The translations under genes were made by a program, and so were the position numbers. From Chlorobium sp. (lineage in GTDB: Bacteria > Bacteroidota > Chlorobiia > Chlorobiales > Chlorobiaceae): DNA of 64,000 nt. How positions within the stretch are numbered: the stretch's first letter is position 1; every line of letters starts with the position of its first letter. The stretch lies in assembly GCA_028277225.1 (NCBI GenBank), contig JANQHB010000053.1:54391-118390 (forward strand), written 5' to 3'. The notes under the pieces are model-generated. The model had not been told where the DNA came from, did no database searches, and was given only the letters and a program-made list of their open reading frames with translations. Below, piece after piece: positions 42,113-51,120 of this stretch.

Positions 42113-42880
42113 ATGTTCATTGACGCCCATTGCCATCTTTCTTTTCCGGAGTTTGACAAAGACCGTGACGAGGTAATTCAACGTCTTGCGAAGAACGATA
42201 TCTCGCTTCTGATCGATCCGGGAACGAACCTGATGACCAGTAAACGTTCGATCGCCCTGTCCTCACGTTACAGCTTCATTTTCTCCACGGTCGGCATTCA
42301 CCCTCATGATGCGGGGGAAATGTTCGACGAAACCTCTGCCTCCGGCATAGAACAGCTTGCCGCGTCACCGCAGGTTGTCGGTATCGGGGAAACAGGTCTT
42401 GACTATCATTACGAAGGAATCGATCGGGAAAAGCAGATATGCGTATTTCGAGCTATGCTGCAAATCGCCAAACGTATGGATCTTCCCGTTGTGATTCACT
42501 GCAGGGATGCGTGGAGCGATACCCTTCGGGTTCTCAAGGATGAAAAAGCATCCAATCTGCGCGGCATGATGCACTGCTTCTCAGGTGATGCCGAACTTGC
42601 ACAGGAATGCATCAGGCTTGGTTTTAAAATCTCGATCCCCGGAACGATAACCTACAGGAGATCTTCCCTTCCCGATGTCGTCATGCAGACGGCTATCGGG
42701 GACTTGCTCACAGAAACGGATGCACCATGGCTGGCGCCGGTACCGTTCAGAGGCAAGCGTAATGAACCTGCACATGTACGCATCGTAACAGAGCATATTG
42801 CGACTCTGAAAGAACAGTCCCCGGATCAGACAGCGGCCATCATATCCCGAACAGCGCACGATCTTTTTGCCATTACCTGA
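42113..42880 (+). CDS. tatD: TatD family metal-dependent hydrolase
   Basis: A 255-residue TatD-type nuclease of the amidohydrolase TIM-barrel superfamily, acting on DNA ends or single strands (and on D-aminoacyl-tRNA in some reports). Metal ligands are seen in FIDAHCHLSF (H-x-H), GIGETGLDYHY (Glu), VVIHCRDAW (His), MHCFSGD (His) and LLTETDAPWLAP (Asp). The length is typical. It is tightly linked to lspA. Confidence 0.94.
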   Translation: MFIDAHCHLSFPEFDKDRDEVIQRLAKNDISLLIDPGTNLMTSKRSIALSSRYSFIFSTVGIHPHDAGEMFDETSASGIEQLAASPQVVGIGETGLDYHYEGIDREKQICVFRAMLQIAKRMDLPVVIHCRDAWSDTLRVLKDEKASNLRGMMHCFSGDAELAQECIRLGFKISIPGTITYRRSSLPDVVMQTAIGDLLTETDAPWLAPVPFRGKRNEPAHVRIVTEHIATLKEQSPDQTAAIISRTAHDLFAIT

Positions 42881-42995
42881 ACCGAAGTTGCTCGAAAGAA
42901 AAAAGGCGCTGCCGGGGTTTTGAAATACGCCGCGACTTGTTTAGGTTGGTTTTCAGGATTTTCAACGATAACAATGCAGCACCAATACGGATATC

Positions 42996-43709
42996 ATGCA
43001 AGAACAGGAGCAAAAAAAGGAAGAACAACCGTTACAGCCGACTGAAACAGACCGTCAGGAAGAGCTGCTCGAGCGGCTGACTGACTATTACCTCCTCAAC
43101 AAGAACAAGATCATCGGCATTTCTGCAGCCGTAATCGTTCTTGCAGGAATTCTGTTTTTTACCTTCAAACAGCGCCAGAGTGCCGAAGAGCTTGCTCTGA
43201 AAGAGGTCACGCGAACAGAGACACTTTTTGCCAGAGGCGAGTTTCAGGCAGCCATTGAAGGTGATGGATCAGCTAAAGGATTGCGGGATATCGTACGAGA
43301 ATACGACGGCACTTCAGGCAGCAACCGGGCCAGACTTCTTTTGGGCGAGATATTTCTTTCTCTTGACGAAGTTGATTCGGCAATGTCCTACTATAGCGGA
43401 TTCAACAGCAGCAACCCTGACCTGTCAGCCTCTGCCAAAGCCGGTACAGCATACTGCCACCTGCAAAAAGGCGAGCTGACAGAAGCGGCAGCCTCTTATG
43501 AAAAAGCTGCTGAAACTGCCCGGAATCCCGCACTTGCGTCATCGTATCTTTCCGATGCGGCCGACACCTACCTTGCAATGGGAAAAACCGGGACAGCAGT
43601 CGCTCTTTACAAAAAAACCGTCAGAAACTACCCGGACTATGCAGCTGCGGCAAAAGCACGGGAATCACTCCTTTCTCTTGCCGGAAAAACATCTGACACT
43701 GGTTTCTAG
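42996..43709 (+). CDS. Membrane-anchored TPR protein (YfgM-like)
   Basis: A 237-residue protein. The N-terminus is glutamate/glutamine-rich and cytosolic, one membrane helix lies at about residues 40-60 (IIGISAAVIVLAGILFFTF), and the rest is a periplasmic TPR-like domain (SASAKAGTAYCHLQKGELTEAAASY). This layout resembles YfgM and BamD/YbgF-like envelope chaperone accessories. The ppi gene follows 37 bases downstream, which fits a protein-folding context. The specific function is unproven. Confidence 0.75.
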   Translation: MQEQEQKKEEQPLQPTETDRQEELLERLTDYYLLNKNKIIGISAAVIVLAGILFFTFKQRQSAEELALKEVTRTETLFARGEFQAAIEGDGSAKGLRDIVREYDGTSGSNRARLLLGEIFLSLDEVDSAMSYYSGFNSSNPDLSASAKAGTAYCHLQKGELTEAAASYEKAAETARNPALASSYLSDAADTYLAMGKTGTAVALYKKTVRNYPDYAAAAKARESLLSLAGKTSDTGF

Positions 43710-43746
43710 ATGTTCAGACCATATAATCAAATTTTCAGCACTGATC

Positions 43747-44235
43747 ATGAACTCTCAATTTATCATCAAAACCAGCCACGGAGACATAACCGTCTCCCTT
43801 TATGAAGACACACCTCTTCACAAGGAGAATTTCGAAAAACTTGTCACCGAAAGCTATTATGACGGCATCCGCTTTCACCGTGTTATCGAGGGTTTCATGA
43901 TCCAGGCCGGCGACCCTCTTTCACGCAACGACGATATGCGTGGCATGCATGGTACAGGAGGCCCGGATTACAGAATTCCTGCAGAGATCAAGCACCCTAA
44001 CGTCAAAGGCTCTCTTGCTGCGGCCAGGGATAACAATCCGCAGAAAGCATCGTCCGGCAGCCAGTTTTACATCAATCAGTCTGACAACAGCTTCCTGGAC
44101 GGAGAGTATACCGTATTCGGCATGGTCACCGACGGTCTCGACATCGTTGACGCAATTGCCTCTGTAGAGAAAGATTTCAACGACAACCCGCTCAAACCGG
44201 TTACGATCGAAACCATCGAAGTTACCGCTTCTTGA
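43747..44235 (+). CDS. ppi: Peptidyl-prolyl cis-trans isomerase, cyclophilin type
   Basis: A 162-residue cyclophilin that speeds up proline isomerisation in protein folding. It has the catalytic Arg in IRFHRVIEGFMIQAGDP, ASSGSQFYIN and FLDGEYTVFGMVTDG. There is no signal peptide, so it is probably cytosolic. The family segment starts at ATG 43747 (MNSQFIIKTSHGDITV); upstream in-frame codons overlap the TPR gene and are not used. Confidence 0.95.
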   Translation: MNSQFIIKTSHGDITVSLYEDTPLHKENFEKLVTESYYDGIRFHRVIEGFMIQAGDPLSRNDDMRGMHGTGGPDYRIPAEIKHPNVKGSLAAARDNNPQKASSGSQFYINQSDNSFLDGEYTVFGMVTDGLDIVDAIASVEKDFNDNPLKPVTIETIEVTAS

Positions 44236-44344
44236 GCCGCTGTTGCTGCATGCAAAGCAACAGCTTAACCACGAATGTCCGTGCAAATGCCTGTATGGCT
44301 GAAGACTTATTGTCCAAAACAGGAACCATGATCACAGGAAAACA

Positions 44345-45049
44345 TTGGAACACATAGCTGAAAATCTGCAAAAGATACACCTCGACATCGGCAGCATCTG
44401 CGAAAAAATCGGCCGTGATCCTTCGACCGTTCACCTGATCGCCGTTTCGAAAACCAAGCCCGGTCAGCTTGTCAGGGAAGCGTTCAATGCTGGACAGGCT
44501 GATATTGGTGAAAGTTATGTTCAGGAATTCCTTGAAAAACATGCTTCCGGTGACCTTTCGGGCCTGCCGGTTCGCTGGCACTTCATAGGGCATCTTCAAT
44601 CCAACAAGGTCAAGGATATTGTCGGCAAGGTCTCCCTGATCCATGGCATCGATAAAACCGGTACGGCGAAAGAACTCTCCAAACGAGCCGGGCGCCTCGG
44701 CATCACATCAGAGTACCTTATCGAAGTCAACACTTCCGGAGAATCGACCAAATTCGGTCTCGCTCCTGAAGAACTCTGCAAACAGGCTCCTCTTTTTTTC
44801 GAGCTGCCGGGCATAAGACTCAGAGGACTGATGACAATAGCGTCCCCTGACAGGCAACAGGCGCGACAGGAATTCCGTCTGCTGGCCGATCTTCTCGAAC
44901 GCCTCAGGGAGATCGCCCCCGTACCGGATGATCTTACGGAACTGTCCATGGGCATGAGCCAGGACTACGACATAGCCATCGAAGAAGGCGCGACAATGAT
45001 ACGCATAGGTACAGCCATTTTCGGAGCCAGAAACCGGAAAATGCCGTGA
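44345..45049 (+). CDS. yggS: YggS/PROSC family PLP homeostasis protein
   Basis: A 234-residue PLP-binding protein of the alanine-racemase-fold YggS family (PLPBP), which controls free pyridoxal phosphate. The PLP lysine is in LIAVSKTKP, with WHFIGHLQSNKVK, STKFGLAPEE, LRGLMTIAS and ELSMGMSQDYDIAIEEGATM (catalogued in parts). The start is TTG 44345 with AGGA 5 bases upstream; no better ATG exists. Its stop lies at the beginning of a short AATCACG/ATTCACT heptamer stretch. Confidence 0.93.
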   Translation: MEHIAENLQKIHLDIGSICEKIGRDPSTVHLIAVSKTKPGQLVREAFNAGQADIGESYVQEFLEKHASGDLSGLPVRWHFIGHLQSNKVKDIVGKVSLIHGIDKTGTAKELSKRAGRLGITSEYLIEVNTSGESTKFGLAPEELCKQAPLFFELPGIRLRGLMTIASPDRQQARQEFRLLADLLERLREIAPVPDDLTELSMGMSQDYDIAIEEGATMIRIGTAIFGARNRKMP

Positions 45050-45175
45050 ATCGTGATTCACTATTCCCCCACACAGATTTGAATCCCTCAACTCAGGATT
45101 TTATATTGAAAGATTGATTGTTCCGCAGGCTTGCAGCTGCATTTCAACGCTTTAACGTCCGGGATTTCTTTTCGT

Positions 45176-46393
45176 ATGCCATACTCCAATTCTCCTGTCT
45201 TTATCCCGGCACAGCGTGTCCAGAACTATCATTATGCCATTCGCAACATTGTCAAGAATGCCCGTATCCTCGAGGAGAAAGGGAAAAAAGTGACCTATCT
45301 GAACATAGGAGATCCGGTCCTGTACGGTTTCCAGCCACCCGAAGAACTCATAGAAGCATCGGTTCTGGCTCTCAGACAAGGTCATAACGGTTACGCTCCA
45401 TCCTGCGGTAAAAAAGACGCGACTGAATATATCGCCGGAGACGCATGCAAACGGGGAATCCAGACCTCTCCTGACGATATCATTATAACTTTCGGCGCTT
45501 CTGAAGCAGCCGACCTTGTGTGTACCGCAATGCTGAATCCGGGTGACGAGGTGCTGTGCCCTTCACCCGGCTACCCGCTCTACAATGCGATCATAGCCAA
45601 ACTGAACGCCCGGCAGGTAAACTACAGGCTTGACCCGAAGAACAACTGGCATCCCGATCCTGATGAAATTGAACGCCTTATAACGCCCGGAACGAAAATC
45701 CTGGTTGTCATACATCCGAACAATCCTACCGGGGAACTCTATCCCGAGCATGTGCTCAAGGCGCTCGTCGATATTGCCCGCAGACACCGGCTGCTCATCA
45801 TATCCGACGAAGTATACCATAAGCTTGTCTATGGGGAACGCCATATTCCTCTTGCCTCCTTTGCCGGAAATGACGTTGCTGTCATCACCTTTGACAGTCT
45901 TTCGAAAAACTACATGGCACCAGGCTGGAGAACCGGATGGCTTGCAATAACGAACGGACATCTCATTCCTGACGTCCACATTGCGTTCATCAAGCTTGCA
46001 GATGCCAGACTCTGTGCACCGACTGTTCCGCAATATGCCATTAAAGCGGCTATGTTCCTCAGAAAGGATTATACTGAACGTCTTCTCGAACGTCTGAAAG
46101 CCCAGCGCGACCTGACGATAGAGAGACTTAACACGATTCCGGGCATCAGTTGTAATCAGCCAAAAGGCGCATTTTACGTCATGGGTAAAGTTGACCTTGC
46201 TTCTTTGCCGTTCAATACCGACGAGGAATTCGTCCTGAAACTGCTGCAGGAAAAACAGCTGCTGTTTGTCCATGGTTCCGGCTTCGGCAGCGATCCGAAA
46301 GACGGTTTTTTCAGAGTGGTCTACCTGCCGGATCAGTCAACACTCCATAGCGTCTATGACGAACTTGAAAACTTCATACAACAATACCAGTAA
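45176..46393 (+). CDS. Class I aminotransferase (AlaA/aspartate-aminotransferase-like)
   Basis: A 405-residue fold-type I PLP aminotransferase. It shows YLNIGDPVLYGFQPP, GYAPSCGKKDA, the PLP-lysine motif SLSKNYMAPGWRTGW and KGAFYVMGKVD. The overall look is that of the alanine-glutamate (AlaA-like) transaminase subgroup; the substrate cannot be fixed from sequence alone. ATG 45176 is preferred over an upstream start; no strong ribosome-binding site is seen. punA starts 31 bases downstream. Confidence 0.9.
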   Translation: MPYSNSPVFIPAQRVQNYHYAIRNIVKNARILEEKGKKVTYLNIGDPVLYGFQPPEELIEASVLALRQGHNGYAPSCGKKDATEYIAGDACKRGIQTSPDDIIITFGASEAADLVCTAMLNPGDEVLCPSPGYPLYNAIIAKLNARQVNYRLDPKNNWHPDPDEIERLITPGTKILVVIHPNNPTGELYPEHVLKALVDIARRHRLLIISDEVYHKLVYGERHIPLASFAGNDVAVITFDSLSKNYMAPGWRTGWLAITNGHLIPDVHIAFIKLADARLCAPTVPQYAIKAAMFLRKDYTERLLERLKAQRDLTIERLNTIPGISCNQPKGAFYVMGKVDLASLPFNTDEEFVLKLLQEKQLLFVHGSGFGSDPKDGFFRVVYLPDQSTLHSVYDELENFIQQYQ

Positions 46394-46424
46394 ACAGGAA
46401 CCTGAACCATAAAACATCACAACC

Positions 46425-47246
46425 ATGATTGAACAACGTGCTAAAATCCAGGAAGCCGTCTCCTTTATCCGCTCGAAGACCAGTGAAGAGTATACCGTCG
46501 GGATCGTTCTGGGTACCGGCCTTGGAGCTCTCGCAAAAGAAATAAACGTTGAACTGACTCTTGATTACGGCGATATCCCCTATTTTCCTATTTCAACAGT
46601 AGAGACACATCATGGCAAACTTATTTTCGGCACACTTTCAGGTAAAAAAGTGGTCGCCATGCAGGGACGATTCCACTTCTACGAAGGATACTCGATGCAT
46701 CAGATCGTCTTCCCGATCAGGGTCATGAAGCATCTCGGCATCCAGACACTTGGTATTACCAATGCTTGTGGCGGCCTTAATCCTTCGTTCAGCAAGGGCG
46801 ATATCATGCTGATCGACGACCATATCAACCTCCTCGGGACAAACCCCCTCATCGGGCCGAACGACCAGGAATTTGGACCGAGATTCCCCGACATGTGTGC
46901 TCCCTACTCCCCCGACATCCTCGAACTCGCCGAACAGATCGCACTCGAAAACCGCATCAAGGTACAGCGGGGTGTTTATGTCGCTCTTTCCGGCCCCTGC
47001 CTGGAAACACGGGCCGAGTACCGTATGCTGAGAACGATCGGTGCCGATGTCGTGGGTATGTCCACCGTACCGGAAGTCATCGCGGCAGTGCATCAGGGGA
47101 CAAATGTTTTCGGCATGTCGATCATAACCGACGAATGCTTCCCCGACAGCCTGCAGCCGGTCAGCATTGAAGAAATCATAGAAGTATCAAATCAGGCCGA
47201 ACCGAAAATGACGACAATCTTCAAAAACGTCGTCGAAAGGCTTTAA
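46425..47246 (+). CDS. punA: Purine nucleoside (or methylthioadenosine) phosphorylase
   Basis: A 273-residue trimeric-type phosphorylase that cleaves purine nucleosides with phosphate. It shows IVLGTGLG, VAMQGRFHFYEGY, ITNACGGLNPSF, GPCLETRAEYRML (Glu of the base pocket) and GADVVGMSTVPEVI. The base-pocket segment usually reading SLITN has SIITD here, so the Asn that selects 6-oxopurines is Asp. That change favours 6-aminopurines such as adenosine or methylthioadenosine. The next gene, mtnA (19 bases away), uses exactly the product of methylthioadenosine phosphorolysis. Confidence 0.9.
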   Translation: MIEQRAKIQEAVSFIRSKTSEEYTVGIVLGTGLGALAKEINVELTLDYGDIPYFPISTVETHHGKLIFGTLSGKKVVAMQGRFHFYEGYSMHQIVFPIRVMKHLGIQTLGITNACGGLNPSFSKGDIMLIDDHINLLGTNPLIGPNDQEFGPRFPDMCAPYSPDILELAEQIALENRIKVQRGVYVALSGPCLETRAEYRMLRTIGADVVGMSTVPEVIAAVHQGTNVFGMSIITDECFPDSLQPVSIEEIIEVSNQAEPKMTTIFKNVVERL

Positions 47247-47265
47247 TCATAAACCCGATACAATC

Positions 47266-48327
47266 ATGATCGACGCAGTTTCTTTTGAAAACGGCACGCT
47301 TGGCTATCTCGACCAGCGCTTCCTGCCGCTTAAAGAAGAGTATATCAGGACTCAGGATTACCGGCAGGCAATCGAAGCGATCAAAACCCTCGCTGTAAGA
47401 GGCGCACCGCTTATCGGTATCGTTGCAGGCTACACGGTAGTACTTGGCCTGAACAGCTATAATGGGAATAAAGAAGCGTTTCCCTCCTATTTCGATTCGC
47501 TCATAGACGAGGTTGAAGCATCACGCCCGACAGCTGTCAACCTTTTTTTTGCCACTGCACGCATGAAAGAGGTATACGACGCCCATTTCGCGTCGAATTC
47601 ACTCGAAGAGCTTTTTGCCAGAATGCTTGCTGCCGCAAAAAAAATCCATGCCGACGAAATTGTCAACTGTGACAACATGGCACGACATGGCGTGGAACTG
47701 ATTCACCAGGACCTTGCAGAGACGCTGAAAACAAAAAAACTGACCGTCCTGACGCACTGTAACACCGGAACACTGGCCACAGGCGGTTCGGGAACAGCCC
47801 TGGGCGTCATCAAACATGCCTGGAAGGAAGGATTGATTGAAAAGGTCATCACGGCCGAAAGCCGTCCGCTGCTTCAGGGGCTGAGACTGACGGCATGGGA
47901 GCTTGAAAAGGAAAATATTCCCTTCCTCTCGATATCCGACTCCTCCTCGGCGTTTCTTATGCAAAAGGGGATGATTAATTTCGGTATTGTCGGTGCAGAC
48001 AGAATTGCGGCAAACGGCGACACTGCGAACAAGATAGGAACGTTCGCTCACGCTGTCAGCGCCTCTGTCTACAACATACCCTACTACATTGCAGCCCCGG
48101 TCTCGACGATTGACATCACGATCGATGACGGATCGCAGATCCCGATTGAAGAACGGAGCGCCGATGAACTCAGAACGATTTTCGGCACACAGGTCGCAAC
48201 GCCTTCCACGCCGGTCCTCAACTATGCCTTCGATGTCACACCCAATCAGTATATCAGGGGCATCGTCACGGACAAAAAAGCTGTCGTCGGCAGCTATAGT
48301 GAGGAACTCAGGACACTTTTTGATTGA
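47266..48327 (+). CDS. mtnA: S-methyl-5-thioribose-1-phosphate isomerase
   Basis: A 353-residue eIF2B-like isomerase that converts methylthioribose-1-phosphate to methylthioribulose-1-phosphate in the methionine salvage pathway. It has VRGAPLIGIVAGY, HCNTGTLATGGSGTALGVI, the catalytic Cys in that segment, and GADRIAANGDTANKIGT with the catalytic Asp. Some members are instead ribose-1,5-bisphosphate isomerases, but length and motifs match MtnA. It is probably co-transcribed with punA. A 13-bp hairpin begins just after its stop. Confidence 0.95.
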   Translation: MIDAVSFENGTLGYLDQRFLPLKEEYIRTQDYRQAIEAIKTLAVRGAPLIGIVAGYTVVLGLNSYNGNKEAFPSYFDSLIDEVEASRPTAVNLFFATARMKEVYDAHFASNSLEELFARMLAAAKKIHADEIVNCDNMARHGVELIHQDLAETLKTKKLTVLTHCNTGTLATGGSGTALGVIKHAWKEGLIEKVITAESRPLLQGLRLTAWELEKENIPFLSISDSSSAFLMQKGMINFGIVGADRIAANGDTANKIGTFAHAVSASVYNIPYYIAAPVSTIDITIDDGSQIPIEERSADELRTIFGTQVATPSTPVLNYAFDVTPNQYIRGIVTDKKAVVGSYSEELRTLFD

Positions 48328-48329
48328 AG

Positions 48330-48374
48330 AGACCCGCGAAAGAGGCTGTTTAACAATTCCGCTTTCGCGGGTCT
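48330..48374 (+). terminator. Strong hairpin after mtnA without T-run
   Basis: AGACCCGCGAAAG / CTTTCGCGGGTCT form a perfect 13-bp stem with a 19-base loop immediately after the mtnA stop. No uridine run follows (TAAGGGG), so it is not a classical intrinsic terminator. It could be an RNA-stabilising 3' structure or a protein-binding site. Confidence 0.6.
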
Positions 48375-48778
48375 TAAGGGGATCCATTTTCCCGTAGACA
48401 ATCAGCATGGATGCCGGATCCCCTGCCAGACCGGCGCATCTTTTCGAAAAGGAAGCAGGACACTTCGCAGCAATCTGACTCATGGCGACCGAAAACCGTA
48501 AAAAAGACGCTTTTGATACCACCCCTTTTATTTTCTGCAAGAGTTCCTTATACTTTTCTGGTGGCCCTGTGCGGGATCTTTACTGAAGATAAACTGATCA
48601 GCACAGAATAAACGAGCCTTGTTCTGTACGATGTCCTTATCGTAACATCAGGGATAGCTCCCCCATGATTGGTCTGTAATACTGTCTACCGGACGAATCA
48701 GCAAACACCTATCCCCAAAACCAACACGCAATGAAAAACCGTGCGATCAAAGTTTAGTACCCTGAAAACGAAGCAATC
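48375..48778. other. Intergenic region between mtnA and the Hpt gene
   Basis: About 400 bases with no convincing gene on either strand. Short open frames here lack ribosome-binding sites and family character. No repeat of the families described elsewhere was seen. The Hpt promoter is presumably at its right end. Confidence 0.5.
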
Positions 48779-49141
48779 ATGAGTGATACATCATCCATGG
48801 ATGCAAAGCATGTCTTCGACTATCATGATTTTCTCAACCGGGTCATGGGCGACGAAGAGTTGGCAAAATGCATCCTGCAGGAATTCATGAGCGTTGTCGA
48901 CGAACATACCGACAAGCTCAGGCTGGCCGTTGATTCTCAGGATCATGAGGCCGTGCGGCAGGTAAGCCATATGATCAAAGGCGAATCTGGCAATATAAGC
49001 GCATCTTCACTTTACGAGTGTGCATACGAAATTGAAAAATCCGCAAAAAACCGTGACGGGCAACAGGAACAGCAGCTCCTGCCTGCACTGCTTGACGCTG
49101 TTGAAACCCTCAAGAAAAAAGTCGGCAAACTACTGGATTGA
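48779..49141 (+). CDS. Stand-alone histidine phosphotransfer (Hpt) protein
   Basis: A 120-residue four-helix Hpt domain that relays phosphate between receiver domains. The phosphorylated His is in VSHMIKGESGNISASSLY (family pattern H-x-L-K-G). The hybrid kinase at 22611-24623 ends in a receiver domain and lacks its own Hpt, so this could be its partner, although it lies 24 kb away; no other two-component gene is next to it. The start is at ATG 48779. Confidence 0.88.
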   Translation: MSDTSSMDAKHVFDYHDFLNRVMGDEELAKCILQEFMSVVDEHTDKLRLAVDSQDHEAVRQVSHMIKGESGNISASSLYECAYEIEKSAKNRDGQQEQQLLPALLDAVETLKKKVGKLLD

Positions 49142-49377
49142 CCATGATGTTGCAGTGAATCTTTTTAGACAGTAACATTACTGTCCAGGTTCTTTTGACC
49201 GTCTGAACACCGCCTCTCCCGGGGACTCTGTTCCGAACCTGATTTCTCACCATTTCCCTGAAGTTCTCCCTTGAAAAGGGGGCCTTTAGCCATTGCCGGC
49301 ATAGCATCGGAAATTGCACACACCGATTAATTTCCTTACAATATGCCGAAGCATACCTTAGCATCACGATCTCTGCC

Positions 49378-51120
49378 ATGAATTTCGACCGCCGGCTTCT
49401 TGAGCTTCTACGACGCTACCCCTTGCCGTTTGCCCTTTGTGTAGCGTTCGGCACCATAGGAGGCGGCTTTCTGATCGCACAGGCTTATCTCCTGAGCCGT
49501 ATCGTCGACACGCTATTTCTCAACCGTTCAGATATGGACGGCCTGATAAGGCTCCTTGTCATCTACGCGACAGCCAGCCTGCTGCGGGCCCTCTTCAACT
49601 GGGCATGCCAGGCACAGGCACATAAAGGCACGTTGAAAATCAAACAGTTTCTACACCACCAGCTTTTCGATAAAATTTCCGCTCTCGGCCCGATCTATAG
49701 CCTTTCGACACAAAGCGGTACCCTGAACGCGAAAATCATCAGGGGCGTCGAGGCGCTCGATCCGTATTTCAGTCAATTCATACCACAGGTTTTCCTTTCC
49801 GTTCTTCTTCCCGTCACCATCCTCGCGGTCGTGTTTCCGACCGATATGATCACAGGCTTCATTCTGCTGGCAACTGCTCCGCTTATTCCGCTGTTCATGA
49901 TCATTATCGGTAAAACAGCTCAAAAAGCCACTCAAAAACAATGGCAGACGCTTTCGAGAATGAGTGGTTACTTTCTTGATGTTCTTCAGGGTCTCTTCAC
50001 ACTCAAACTTTTTGGCAGAAGCAGGGACCGCGTACAGAAAATTTCAGAAATCAGCGAAGCCTTCCGGCATGCCACCATGAAGGTTCTCAAAGTAGCGTTT
50101 CTTTCCTCTCTGACCCTTGAACTCGTCGCGGCTATCGGCACCGCGATCATTGCCATTGAAATAGGATTGAGGCTTCTGGATGGATCGCTGGCATTCGCAA
50201 CAGCCCTTTTCCTTCTTCTCCTTACGCCGGATTTCTACCTTGCTTTACGCCAGCTCGGGACAAAATTTCATGCCGGCATGGAAGGCGTGAGTGCAGCAAG
50301 CGATATCTTCAGCCTGATTGAAAGAAAGAGCCCTCCGGAAACGGCGGCGTCTCTTGCAAAGACAATACCGGCAGCCCCGCTTCAACCGATACGTTTTGAG
50401 AACGTTGGTTTCTCGTATTCCGAAGACCGGGCCTACGCACTGGATTCCGTCAGCTGCGATCTGGAACCGGGTACGTTTAACGCGGTTACCGGTTCGAGCG
50501 GATCGGGAAAAACGACCTTCATCAACCTGATTCTGCGCTTCATCGAGCCACAGAAAGGCACAATCATGTATGGCACGACGGAACTCTCCATGCTGAACCC
50601 CGGTGAATGGAGAAAACTGATTTCCTGGATACCGCAGCACCCCTACATATTCAACACGACACTTCGCGAGAACCTTCTTCTGGCCAATCCTGCTGCATCC
50701 GAACAGACACTCGTCGAAGCAGTGGAAATCAGCCGCCTCTCTCCTCTCGTCAGTTCACTTCCGCGTGGTCTCGATACACCCGTTGGAGAACACGGATCCA
50801 TGATAAGCGGCGGAGAAGCCCAGCGCCTGTCTTTTGCCAGAGCATTCATCAGAAACGCACCAATCCTCATCCTCGACGAACCGACATCGCATACCGATCC
50901 CGTTCTTGAAAAAGAACTTGTCGAGACAATGGAAACACTTGCCAGGGGAAAAACCACAATACTCATCGCTCACCGGCTCAGCACCATAGAAAATGCCGAC
51001 CGTATTCTTGTGTTCGATAAAGGACGCATCACTCAATCAGGAACACACGAAACACTGCTGCAATCCGAAGGCTATTACCGGAACACGCTTGGCAGTTTCA
51101 GGGAGGGCTCACCGGTATGA
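49378..51120 (+). CDS. cydD: ABC transporter CydD (cysteine/glutathione exporter subunit)
   Basis: A 580-residue ABC half-transporter with an N-terminal six-helix membrane domain (about residues 15-310) and a nucleotide-binding domain. The latter has Walker A GSSGSGKTTF, signature ISGGEAQRLSFARAF and Walker B PILILDEPTS. CydDC exports reduced thiols (and heme binds it) to support assembly of cytochrome bd oxidase. The stop overlaps the cydC start (ATGA). No cydAB genes are in the window. Assignment as CydD rests on similarity and on pairing with CydC. Confidence 0.9.
   Translation: MNFDRRLLELLRRYPLPFALCVAFGTIGGGFLIAQAYLLSRIVDTLFLNRSDMDGLIRLLVIYATASLLRALFNWACQAQAHKGTLKIKQFLHHQLFDKISALGPIYSLSTQSGTLNAKIIRGVEALDPYFSQFIPQVFLSVLLPVTILAVVFPTDMITGFILLATAPLIPLFMIIIGKTAQKATQKQWQTLSRMSGYFLDVLQGLFTLKLFGRSRDRVQKISEISEAFRHATMKVLKVAFLSSLTLELVAAIGTAIIAIEIGLRLLDGSLAFATALFLLLLTPDFYLALRQLGTKFHAGMEGVSAASDIFSLIERKSPPETAASLAKTIPAAPLQPIRFENVGFSYSEDRAYALDSVSCDLEPGTFNAVTGSSGSGKTTFINLILRFIEPQKGTIMYGTTELSMLNPGEWRKLISWIPQHPYIFNTTLRENLLLANPAASEQTLVEAVEISRLSPLVSSLPRGLDTPVGEHGSMISGGEAQRLSFARAFIRNAPILILDEPTSHTDPVLEKELVETMETLARGKTTILIAHRLSTIENADRILVFDKGRITQSGTHETLLQSEGYYRNTLGSFREGSPV

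Noticed and set aside
47599..48540. Open frame of 313 codons antisense to mtnA and the following spacer
   Set aside because: No ribosome-binding site or recognisable domain; composition mirrors the complement of mtnA.
48411..48611. 66-codon frame between mtnA and the Hpt gene
   Set aside because: No start signal, no family resemblance, atypical composition.
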